NCBI GenBank assembly: GCA_027315345.1
Contig: DAHUYE010000060.1
Coordinates: forward strand, 35,949 to 99,948
Direction: 5' to 3'
Source: Actinomycetota bacterium
GTDB taxonomy: Bacteria > Actinomycetota > Acidimicrobiia > Acidimicrobiales > JAJPHE01
Length of the DNA stretch: 64,000 bases
Positions 57,115 to 64,000 of the stretch are shown here, piece after piece; within the stretch, counting starts at the first letter, position 1, and each line of letters opens with the position of its first letter. The notes under the pieces are model-generated. The model saw only the letters and a list, made by a program, of their open reading frames with translations, was not told the DNA's origin and made no database searches. Both the position numbers and the translations under genes were made by a program.

Positions 57115-57750
57115 TTAGGAGCGGCTGCGGCGCTGGGTGCGCAGGACCGGCTTGGGATCCAGGCCGGCCAGCCCGTTCCAGGCCAGGTTGACCAGGTGGG
57201 CGGCCACCACTTCCCGCTTGGGCTTGCGGGCGTCCAGCCACCACTGCCCGGTGAGGACCACCATCCCGGCCAGGGCGTTGGCGTAGATGGGCGACAGCTT
57301 GGGGTCGAAGCCCCGGGACTTGAGCATGTTGGCCACGATGGGCTCGAGCTTGTCCACCACGTCGTGAATCAGGGAGACGAAGTTGCCCGTGGTGGATGCC
57401 ACCGGGGACTCCCGGATCAGGATGGTGAATCCGTCGGAGTGCTCCTCGACGTATTGCAGGAGAGCCATGGCCGCCTGTTCGAGAAGGACCCGGGGATGAC
57501 GCCCGCTGAGCGAGGCCACCATGGAATCCAGCAACCGGGACATCTCCCGGTCCACCACCACGGCGTAGAGGCCCTCCTTGCCCCCGAAGTGCTCGTACAC
57601 CACCGGCTTGGACACCCCGGCCCGGTCGGCTATCTCCTCGATGGAGGCACCGTCGTAGCCCCGCTCCGCAAACACGGATCGGCCCACGTCCAACAACTGG
57701 GCCCGGCGCTGGGTGCCGGTCATCCGCTCGTTGGGCACGCTTCCCCTCAT
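57115..57750 (-). CDS. TetR-family repressor divergent from the desaturase
   Basis: The 211-residue protein has a TetR HTH at residues 12-60 (RRAQLLDVGRSVFAERGYDGAS, IEEIADRAGVSKPVVYEHFGGK) and a helical ligand domain. Its position, divergent from an acyl-ACP desaturase gene with a palindrome between, mirrors MadR, the acyl-CoA-responsive TetR repressor of desA1/desA2 in mycobacteria. By that analogy it would sense long-chain acyl-CoA and adjust membrane unsaturation. The start could be ATG 57750 or a GTG 12 nt later. Confidence 0.85.
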   Translation of the reverse strand: MRGSVPNERMTGTQRRAQLLDVGRSVFAERGYDGASIEEIADRAGVSKPVVYEHFGGKEGLYAVVVDREMSRLLDSMVASLSGRHPRVLLEQAAMALLQYVEEHSDGFTILIRESPVASTTGNFVSLIHDVVDKLEPIVANMLKSRGFDPKLSPIYANALAGMVVLTGQWWLDARKPKREVVAAHLVNLAWNGLAGLDPKPVLRTQRRSRS

Positions 57751-57843
57751 CCTGGGTCCGGGCTGTCCAACCCCCGACCGGCTCTGGCCCGCCACCGGGC
57801 CGTTCCCCCGGGGACCCGGGACCGTCCGCTTGGACGCCGGGCC

Positions 57844-57865
57844 TACGCTAGCGTAACCTACGGTT
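57844..57865. promoter_or_regulatory. Palindromic operator candidate between TetR and desA
   Basis: TACGCTAGCGTA (57844-57855) is a perfect 12-bp palindrome. AACC-TAC-GGTT (57855-57865) is a second inverted repeat sharing its first base. Both sit in the 220-bp divergent region, 106-127 bp before the desaturase start. Confidence 0.65.
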
Positions 57866-57970
57866 GGGTAAGTCAGTAACTGGGGAGTATCCACCCGTGC
57901 CCGGACCCCGCACCCCCAGCCCGTCCTACTCACCCTGCCCGTACCGACCCCTCGAAGCCCCGGAGTCCAC

Positions 57971-58909
57971 ATGAACGACGAGACCGTCCTCAACGATCTG
58001 GCCCCTGCCGCCGAAAAGCTGCTCGAGCGCCACCTGGGAGTGGCCAAGGAGTGGTTCCCGCATGACATGGTCCCCTGGAGCCTGGGCCGGGACTTCATCG
58101 AGGGCGAGGAGGTCGAGCTACCGGCCATGGACGAGGGAGTGCGCAGCGCCCTGTTCGTCAACCTCCTGACCGAGGACAACCTGCCCTATTACTTCAACGA
58201 CATCGAGCGGATGTTCGGCAGTGACGGGGCCTGGGGCACCTGGGTGCGGCGCTGGACGGCCGAGGAGGGCCGTCACTCCATCGTCATCCGCGACTACCTG
58301 ACCGTCACCCGCCAGGTCGACCCCATCGCCCTGGAGCGGGGCCGGATGGAGCAGGTGTCGGGAGGCGTGACGCCCCACCCGGCCACGGTGGCCGACGGCC
58401 TCGCCTACCTGGCCATGCAGGAACTGGCCACCCGCATCGCCCACCACAACACGGGCAAGGCCCTGACCGACAAGGCCGGTTACGAGATCATGAAGCGGGT
58501 GGCGGCGGATGAGAACCTCCACTACCTCTTCTACCGGGATATCGCCACCACCTGCCTGGAGCTGGACCCGTCCGGCACGGTCATGGCCATCGAACGCCAG
58601 GTGCTCGGCTTCGACATGCCCGGTACCGGCATCCCCAACTTCACCAACCACGCCCGGGCCATCGCCAAGGCCGGGATCTACGACCTGGTCATCCACTACG
58701 AGACCATCCTGGTTCCGCTCATCCGCCGCCAGTGGCGCCTGACTGAACTGGAAGGCTTGGACGGAGAGGCGTCGGCGGCGGTGGAGCGCCTGGAGCGCTA
58801 CATGGCCCGGCTGGCCAAGGTGGCCGAGCGCATGAAGGAGCGGGCCGCCGACCGGGGCGCCGACGCCGAGCAACCCGCGGTCGAGCCCATCGGCGCCCTG
58901 GCCGGCTGA
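57971..58909 (+). CDS. Acyl-ACP desaturase (DesA-type)
   Basis: The 312-residue soluble diiron enzyme introduces a cis double bond into acyl-ACP chains. Iron-ligand motifs are NLLTEDNLPYYF (first Glu), RRWTAEEGRHSIVIRDYL (EEGRH), LAYLAMQELATRIAHHNTG (Glu) and RVAADENLHYLFYRD (DENLH), matching plant-type and mycobacterial DesA desaturases. The ending is Ala/Glu-rich. Transcription is probably repressed by the divergent TetR protein at the palindrome upstream. Its product could be the substrate for the cyclopropane synthase at 3.7-5.0 kb. Confidence 0.93.
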   Translation: MNDETVLNDLAPAAEKLLERHLGVAKEWFPHDMVPWSLGRDFIEGEEVELPAMDEGVRSALFVNLLTEDNLPYYFNDIERMFGSDGAWGTWVRRWTAEEGRHSIVIRDYLTVTRQVDPIALERGRMEQVSGGVTPHPATVADGLAYLAMQELATRIAHHNTGKALTDKAGYEIMKRVAADENLHYLFYRDIATTCLELDPSGTVMAIERQVLGFDMPGTGIPNFTNHARAIAKAGIYDLVIHYETILVPLIRRQWRLTELEGLDGEASAAVERLERYMARLAKVAERMKERAADRGADAEQPAVEPIGALAG

Positions 58910-58915
58910 ACCGCG

Positions 58916-58950
58916 TCAGCCCCTAGGGCTGAGGCTCCTAGGGCTGAGGC
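58916..58950 (+). terminator. Hairpin and 15-bp tandem duplication after desA
   Basis: TCAGCCC-CTA-GGGCTGA (58916-58932) forms a 7-bp stem 7 nt after the stop. CCTAGGGCTGAGGC then occurs twice (58922 and 58937) at a 15-bp period. No T-run follows. Confidence 0.55.
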
Positions 58951-59076
58951 GCCCGGGGTAGCCGCCGACCGGACTGCGCCAGGCGCCGTCAGAGGCGCGC
59001 CCCGTGACGCTAGCCTCCGGGACTCTGCTCCACTCAGCACCAGTTGGGGATCGTGAAGCGGGAGGAGGACGATTCG

Positions 59077-60918
59077 ATGGCGGGCGTACCTAATTCGATG
59101 GCCCGGCGCTATACGCCACTACTGGTGCTGGCTGCCGTCCAGGTGCTCCTGGTTGCCCTGGCTCCCTCCAACGCGCCGAACAGCGCGGCCAGTTCCAGCA
59201 CCAGCCTGGGCGCAGCCGGCGCCGGCTCCGGCATCAATGCGAGCGGCACGGGCGGCACAGGCGCCGGCGGCACAGGCGGCGGGAGCGCCACAGGCGGCAC
59301 AGGCGCCGGCACTGGCGGTGGGAGCGGCACTGGCGGTGGGAGCGGCACGGGCGGTGGGGGCGGCACGGGCGCCGGGGCGGGCGGGAGCACCGCGGCGGGC
59401 GGCTCGGCAGCCCAGGCGCCGGGGCTCTCCGGCGGTACGGCCCGGGACGCCGGCTGCGTCAATGGTCGCCAGGTCGGTCCGACCTTTTACATGCCGGCGT
59501 GCTCGGCCACCTACACGCCCGATCCCCAGGCGACCATGACCGGGGTCAGCCCTACCAAGATCAACTTCATCTACTACCTCGGCCAGGGCAATGCCCAGGT
59601 CAACGCCATCCTCAACGAGGAGAACCTGGCCGCCAATCCCCAGCAAGAGTGCGTAGCCATCAAGGCCTTCACCGCCGAGCTCAACAAGCGCTGGGAGTTC
59701 TACGGTCGCAAGCTCGTCAGCCTCGACGGCCCTGGGAACCACTCCGGGCTGGCCGAAGGCGGGTGCAACTTCCCCTTCTTCCAAGGACAGTGCAACCTGA
59801 CCCCGCCGGATATCCCCTGCTTCCAGGCCGAGGCCGACCTGGTCGCCAGCCTGCACCCGGCCTTCGTCATCGCTCCGACGGCTTACCCCGCCTTCGAGAT
59901 CCGCCTGGCCCAGGACCACATCGTGGTGGCCGGTGGCTCGGCGGGGGGGGAGAACATCCCGGAGAGCTACTACAACCAACTGGCCCCCTACTTCTACAAC
60001 GTCTTCCCGAGCGGCACCCAGACGGTGACCCAGCTGGCCGAGTTCTACTGCAAGAAGCTCTCGGGCAAGCCCGTGCAGTACGCCGGGAGGGGTCCGAGTG
60101 ATGTGATCCCCCTCACCGGGTCGCCACCGATCCGCAAGGTGGCGATCATCTACCCGGAGAACAATGGGGACCCCACGCAAAAGATCAGTGCCGACCTCTT
60201 CGCCCATCTGGTCTCGGGGGGGGAGTGCGGATCGCCCAACGACGGGACCCAGGAGTTCGCCTACGCCAGCAACATCAACACCGCCCAGCAGCAGGCCGAC
60301 ACCATCGTGGCCGGCATCAAGAACGCCCACATAACCACGGTTGTGTGCCTCTGCGACCCGATCGCCCCGGTCTTTTTCACCAACACCCTCGACCAGCAGC
60401 AGTACCACCCCGAGTTCCTCATCCCCGGCAGCGGCCTGCTCGACTACGACGTGCTGGCCCAGCTCTACAACGCCAACGAGATGAAATACGCCTTCGGGCC
60501 CTCGGAGCTCGCTGACGCCATCCCCTTCGCCCAGTCCGACGCGGTAAAGGCCTGGCAGGACGCCGGCAACTCGGGGGAGCCCGATCAGACCCAGAACCTC
60601 AACTGGGCATACTTCAATCTCATGGGCAGCGCCATTCAGGCGGCGGGGCCCGATGTCACCCCGGGCAACATCCGCCAGGGCCTCTCCGCCCAGCCTTCCC
60701 AAGGGGGCACCCCCACCGAGGTGGCGGTCGCCTACAACGGCAGCTATCCCTGGACGGCCATCAAGGACTTCCGGCAGGTCTACTACTGCCCGACCACGAT
60801 ATCGCCCATCAACGGCAAGCCGGGGGCCTATATTCCCCTGAACGGGGGCCAGCGCAAGCAACTCGGTCAGCTCTCGAGCAGCACCAGTGGCTTCTTCCCC
60901 GGTGGGCCGTGTGCCTAG
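59077..60918 (+). CDS. Branched-chain-type ABC substrate-binding protein with long Gly/Thr/Ser linker
   Basis: The 613-residue exported protein has a signal/anchor helix (LLVLAAVQVLLVALAP, about residues 10-27), then a linker rich in Gly, Thr, Ser and Ala (about residues 38-110), then a type I periplasmic-binding fold: GVSPTKINFIYYLGQGNAQVN, HPAFVIAPTAYPAFEIRLAQ, IRKVAIIYPENNGD, AYASNINTAQQQADTIVAGI and FLIPGSGLLDYDVLAQLYN. Several Cys residues suggest disulfides. No lipobox Cys is visible, so it may be membrane-anchored. The ATG at 59077 follows GGGAGGAGGA. The ligand is unknown; related proteins bind amino acids, urea or aromatic acids. Confidence 0.82.
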   Translation: MAGVPNSMARRYTPLLVLAAVQVLLVALAPSNAPNSAASSSTSLGAAGAGSGINASGTGGTGAGGTGGGSATGGTGAGTGGGSGTGGGSGTGGGGGTGAGAGGSTAAGGSAAQAPGLSGGTARDAGCVNGRQVGPTFYMPACSATYTPDPQATMTGVSPTKINFIYYLGQGNAQVNAILNEENLAANPQQECVAIKAFTAELNKRWEFYGRKLVSLDGPGNHSGLAEGGCNFPFFQGQCNLTPPDIPCFQAEADLVASLHPAFVIAPTAYPAFEIRLAQDHIVVAGGSAGGENIPESYYNQLAPYFYNVFPSGTQTVTQLAEFYCKKLSGKPVQYAGRGPSDVIPLTGSPPIRKVAIIYPENNGDPTQKISADLFAHLVSGGECGSPNDGTQEFAYASNINTAQQQADTIVAGIKNAHITTVVCLCDPIAPVFFTNTLDQQQYHPEFLIPGSGLLDYDVLAQLYNANEMKYAFGPSELADAIPFAQSDAVKAWQDAGNSGEPDQTQNLNWAYFNLMGSAIQAAGPDVTPGNIRQGLSAQPSQGGTPTEVAVAYNGSYPWTAIKDFRQVYYCPTTISPINGKPGAYIPLNGGQRKQLGQLSSSTSGFFPGGPCA

Positions 60919-63181
60919 TCGGCCTGCGGCCGCCAGACTGCAGGGGGTAGTCGGCTCGCTAGGGGCATCCCTTCCGGCCGGCCTGGCCGGAGCTTGGCGG
61001 GGACCCCGGGTGGGGGGGGCGCTGCGGGCCGCCACCGGACTTCTGGGCTTGGTGGTCGTCCTCGAAGTACTGCTGCGCAACAACCGACCTCCCCCCGGTG
61101 AGTTTGTCTTTGGCGCCCTCATCGGGTTGCTCTATGCCCTTATCGCTTTTGGGCTGATCCTCATCTACCGGGCCAATCGCATCATCAATTTCGCCCAGGC
61201 CGAGATGGGGGCGGCTGCCGCCGTGCTGGCCGTTCTGCTCATCAAGGTCCACCATGTCCCATACCTGCTGGCCTTTCTCATCGCCATGGCGGCCGCCGCC
61301 ATTTCGGGCTTTCTGGTCGAGGTCCTGGTGGTGCGACGCTTCGCCCGCGCTCCACGCCTCATCCTCTCGGTGGCCACCATCGGATTGGCACTGCTCTTCG
61401 CCCTAATCCAGTTCTACCTGCCCAAGTGGCTCGGAGGATCTTTTCTCGTCAGTCCCACTCCGCCCAAGACACCCTTCTCCTCGATCCACTTCACCATCGC
61501 CCCCCTTGACTTCGATGCCAACTCCATCGTCATTCTCTTCGCCACCGGCGCCGTCGTCTTGGGTCTCAGCGCCTTCTTCCGTCTCACCGACATCGGCATA
61601 GCGGTCCGGGCCGCCGCCGAGAACGCCGACCGGGCCCGCCTGCTCGGCATCTCGGTCAACCGGCTGTCGACCGTCGTCTGGGTCCTGGCCGCCATGCTCT
61701 CGGCCCTCGGGGTCTTCCTTCGCATCCCGGTGATCGGCCTGCCCATCGGTGCCGACATCGGCCCTCAGGTTCTCGTCTACGCCCTGGCTGCCGCGGTCAT
61801 CGCCCGGATGGAGAGCTTCTCGGTGGCTCTGGTGGCCGGCGTGGCCATCGGCATCACCGAGCAGTGCCTCTACTACTTCTCCCACGACCCGGCCATAGCC
61901 GAAGCGGTCATGCTCCCGGTGCTACTGCTGGCCATGCTGGCGCAGCGTTCGAAAGTCTCGCGGGGCCAGGACAGTGGGCTGGCCTCGTGGTCCCTGGCCC
62001 AGGAGTTCCGTCCCATCCCCCCCGAGCTGCGCCAGATACCCGAAGTCGTCTGGACACGGGTGGGACTTTCAGCCTTGGTCGTCGGTGGACTCATGGCCCT
62101 GCCCTACATAGCCGGCCTGGAACAGCAGATCCTCGCCTCGGTGGTCGTCATCTACGCCATCGTGGCCGTGTCCCTGGTCATCCTCACCGGTTGGGGCGGC
62201 CAGATCAGCCTGGGCCAGTGGGGCTTTGCCGGGGTAGGCGCGGCGGTGGCCAGTGGCGTAGCGGTCCACCTGCGCAACAACACCTTCATCCATGGTGATT
62301 TCTTCTTGGCCCTGATCCTGGCCGGGCTGGTGGGCGCCGTCATCTCGGTGGTCATCGGGCTGCCGGCCCTTCGTATCCAGGGCCTCTACCTGGCCGTGAC
62401 CACCTTGTCCTTCGGGCTGGCCGTCCAGGCCTTCGTGCTCTCTCCCACCTATTTCCCCTGGTTGCTGCCCGTCGGGCTCCAACAGGTCGTACGGCCGCTG
62501 CTCTACGGGCGCTACAGCCTGGCCGGGCCCCGCGCCTTCTACTACTTCTGCCTGATCGTCCTGGGCCTGTGCCTGGGTTCGGCGCGCGCCCTTCGGCGTA
62601 GCCGGGCCGGACGCGTGCTGATCGCGGCCAGGGACAACGAGCGGGGGGCGCAAAGCTATGGGGTGAGCGTCCGGGTGGCCCGCCTGTCCGCCTTCGCCAT
62701 TTCGGGCTTCTGGGCGTCCCTGGCCGGGGGCCTCTTCGCCTTCCAGGAAGGCAACCTCTCCAACTCGGCCTTCGACCCTTCGATCAGCCTTCTGCTCTTG
62801 TCCATCGTGGTCATCGGCGGGCTGACCTCGCTACCCGGGGCCATGCTAGGTACGCTGTTCATCGGCGTCCTTCAGTACGGGGGCTTCAGCCCCCAGGTCC
62901 AGACCCTGGCCAGCGGCGTGGGTGTTTTGCTGCTCTTGTACTTCGTCCCCGGTGGATTGGCCCAGATCTTCTACAACGGACGCGACTCCTTGCTGCGGGC
63001 AGTAGCGCGGCGGCGCGAGATCATCGTGCCCAGCCTGGTGGCCGATGTGCGCGCCGAAGACGGGCTCGGGGGACAGGAGGCGGCCGCCCTTCAGACGGCA
63101 GCCGCCTCCGTGTCCGCCGCCGAAGCCCCGGCACAGGTGACCTCCGGACCACCTACACCGACCCTGGGGAAGGTCCGATGA
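60911..63181 (+). CDS. Fused LivH-LivM branched-chain-type ABC permease
   Basis: The 756-residue protein joins both permease subunits of a LIV-type importer. The LivH half (about residues 55-335) has ALIGLLYALIAFGLILIYRA, IINFAQAEMGAAAAV and AVRAAAENADRARLLGISV; the LivM half has ILTGWGGQISLGQWGFAGVG, LPALRIQGLYLAVTTLSFG, AARDNERGAQSYGVSV and GGLFAFQEGNLS. Each EAA-like loop for ATPase docking is present, so ATP-binding subunits should exist outside the window. GTG 60911 overlaps the end of the substrate-binding gene by 8 nt. Confidence 0.9.
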   Translation: MPSRPAAARLQGVVGSLGASLPAGLAGAWRGPRVGGALRAATGLLGLVVVLEVLLRNNRPPPGEFVFGALIGLLYALIAFGLILIYRANRIINFAQAEMGAAAAVLAVLLIKVHHVPYLLAFLIAMAAAAISGFLVEVLVVRRFARAPRLILSVATIGLALLFALIQFYLPKWLGGSFLVSPTPPKTPFSSIHFTIAPLDFDANSIVILFATGAVVLGLSAFFRLTDIGIAVRAAAENADRARLLGISVNRLSTVVWVLAAMLSALGVFLRIPVIGLPIGADIGPQVLVYALAAAVIARMESFSVALVAGVAIGITEQCLYYFSHDPAIAEAVMLPVLLLAMLAQRSKVSRGQDSGLASWSLAQEFRPIPPELRQIPEVVWTRVGLSALVVGGLMALPYIAGLEQQILASVVVIYAIVAVSLVILTGWGGQISLGQWGFAGVGAAVASGVAVHLRNNTFIHGDFFLALILAGLVGAVISVVIGLPALRIQGLYLAVTTLSFGLAVQAFVLSPTYFPWLLPVGLQQVVRPLLYGRYSLAGPRAFYYFCLIVLGLCLGSARALRRSRAGRVLIAARDNERGAQSYGVSVRVARLSAFAISGFWASLAGGLFAFQEGNLSNSAFDPSISLLLLSIVVIGGLTSLPGAMLGTLFIGVLQYGGFSPQVQTLASGVGVLLLLYFVPGGLAQIFYNGRDSLLRAVARRREIIVPSLVADVRAEDGLGGQEAAALQTAAASVSAAEAPAQVTSGPPTPTLGKVR

Positions 63182-64000
63182 TTCGCTGGGTTCGCGGGCG
63201 CTTCGAGGCCTCCACCGGGGGCGTCAGCGTCTTCGCTCTCGTCGTGCTGTCCGCCCTCTACTTCTTCGACCAGTTCGACACTGCCGCCTTCAACGTCCTA
63301 GCCCCCAACATCGAGCACACCTTCCACCTGACCGACAGGGCCTTCGGGCTGATAGTGCTGGTCAACCTGAGCATCGTGCTGGTCTTTTCCGTCTACGTGG
63401 GCCATGTGGGCGACCGCCTACCTCGGACCCGGTTCGTGGTGGCCGGCGGAATCCTGGCGGGGGTCTTCTCCTTCTTCACCGGGATCGTAGGAAGCTTGGT
63501 CCTGCTCATCCTGGTCCGGCTGGGCAACGGGGTCGGACAGCTGGTCAACGACCCCATCCACAACTCTTTGCTGTCGGACTACTACCCGCCCGAGAACCGC
63601 CCTTCGGTCTTCGCCACTCACCAAGACGCCGTCTTCCTCGGCGCCATCATCGGTCCCGGCGTGGCCGGCACGGCCGCCGCCGTGGCCGGATGGCGAGCGG
63701 CGTTCTTGATCCTCATCGTGCCCATCGTGGCCGTGGCCCTGGTGGCTCTGCGCCTCCGGGAGCCCCGCCGAGGCGGCACCGACGACCCCGAGGCCGCCGT
63801 GGAGGCCGAAGCCGAGCCCCCCATCGGCTTCCGGGAGGCGGCCCGGACGCTTTTGGCCGTGCCCACGCTCAAGCGCCAGTACATCGGTTGGCTCTTCATC
63901 GGTGCCGGAGTCATTCCGCTGGCCTTCCTTCTACCGCTCTACTTCAAGCGGGTCTATGGGTTGGGTGCCTTCGACCGGGGGATCATCGGAGCGGTCAACG
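63178..64000 (+). CDS. MFS transporter (3' end outside window)
   Basis: At least 274 codons are present, starting at ATG 63178 which overlaps the permease stop (ATGA). It shows the major facilitator layout: a first helix with ALYFFDQFDTAAFNVLAPNI, the loop signature GHVGDRLPRTRFVVAGG between helices 2 and 3, and further helices including FATHQDAVFLGAIIGPGVAG, followed by a long acidic cytoplasmic loop (DDPEAAVEAEAEPP) and helix 7. An MFS protein in a LIV-type ABC operon is unexpected. In related genomes such MFS domains may be fused to ABC ATPases, which would explain the missing ATPase; this is inference. Confidence 0.85.
   Translation, partial: MIRWVRGRFEASTGGVSVFALVVLSALYFFDQFDTAAFNVLAPNIEHTFHLTDRAFGLIVLVNLSIVLVFSVYVGHVGDRLPRTRFVVAGGILAGVFSFFTGIVGSLVLLILVRLGNGVGQLVNDPIHNSLLSDYYPPENRPSVFATHQDAVFLGAIIGPGVAGTAAAVAGWRAAFLILIVPIVAVALVALRLREPRRGGTDDPEAAVEAEAEPPIGFREAARTLLAVPTLKRQYIGWLFIGAGVIPLAFLLPLYFKRVYGLGAFDRGIIGAVN

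Overview
The window is a very GC-rich, densely coded bacterial chromosome segment. Its gene content (ctaA/ctaB, ClpS with DUF2017, an HbhA/phasin-like gene beside an XRE regulator, a DesA-type acyl-ACP desaturase beside a TetR gene, an SCO6880-type secretion locus, and the ATP-grasp/Alpha-E/transglutaminase trio) points to an actinobacterium. The branched-chain-type ABC operon with a fused LivH-LivM permease makes the class Acidimicrobiia my best guess, but that is inference. Many genes start 5-8 nt after a TAnnnT box with no Shine-Dalgarno sequence, the signature of leaderless transcription. Genes inside operons typically overlap by 4 nt (ATGA, GTGA or TTGA).

Layout. 0-6.7 kb: a partial membrane protein, a phasin-like gene with a clear promoter and terminator hairpin, an XRE regulator, a UvrD-type helicase, and a cyclopropane synthase coupled to a membrane-anchored hydrolase. 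6.6-14.4 kb: a five-gene type IV secretion-like operon (coupling ATPase, VirB4 C-terminal ATPase, SCO6880-like protein, TrbL-like protein, small two-TM protein), with a divergent VirB1-like transglycosylase overlapping an orphan histidine kinase. 14.4-24.1 kb: core genes (serS, ABC exporter, TlpA-like thioredoxin, ctaB/ctaA, clpS-DUF2017, an unusual S51-CysRS fusion, tRNA-Glu, tRNA-Asp, a Bax inhibitor-1 family gene).

24.2-36.4 kb: a 12.2-kb integrative element in tRNA-Phe. It is bounded by a 47-bp perfect direct repeat and by clusters of GTGCCCCAC repeats that look like integrase arm sites. It carries a tyrosine integrase, an excisionase-like protein, an N-terminally eroded SSB, a phosphotransferase, a TetR/diiron-oxygenase pair, an Xre-RES toxin-antitoxin pair, a PIN-toxin pair with a palindromic operator, a 645-residue protein of unknown function, and an AbiE-like pair whose nucleotidyltransferase is frameshifted. 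A third repeat cluster at 29.8 kb suggests that the island is composite.

36.5-64 kb: ordinary chromosome again. It holds a DCC-family protein, peroxiredoxin, Lon, a PIG-L deacetylase, several alpha/beta hydrolases and two gene remnants that have lost their 5' ends. Next come the ATP-grasp/Alpha-E/transglutaminase cluster, an ACT-domain protein, a probable two-gene aminophosphonate module, a tandem-fused class III CoA transferase and a D-aminoacylase-like amidohydrolase. A TetR gene diverges from desA around a perfect palindrome. The window ends in an operon of a glycine-rich-linker substrate-binding protein, a fused LivHM permease and an MFS transporter that runs off the edge.
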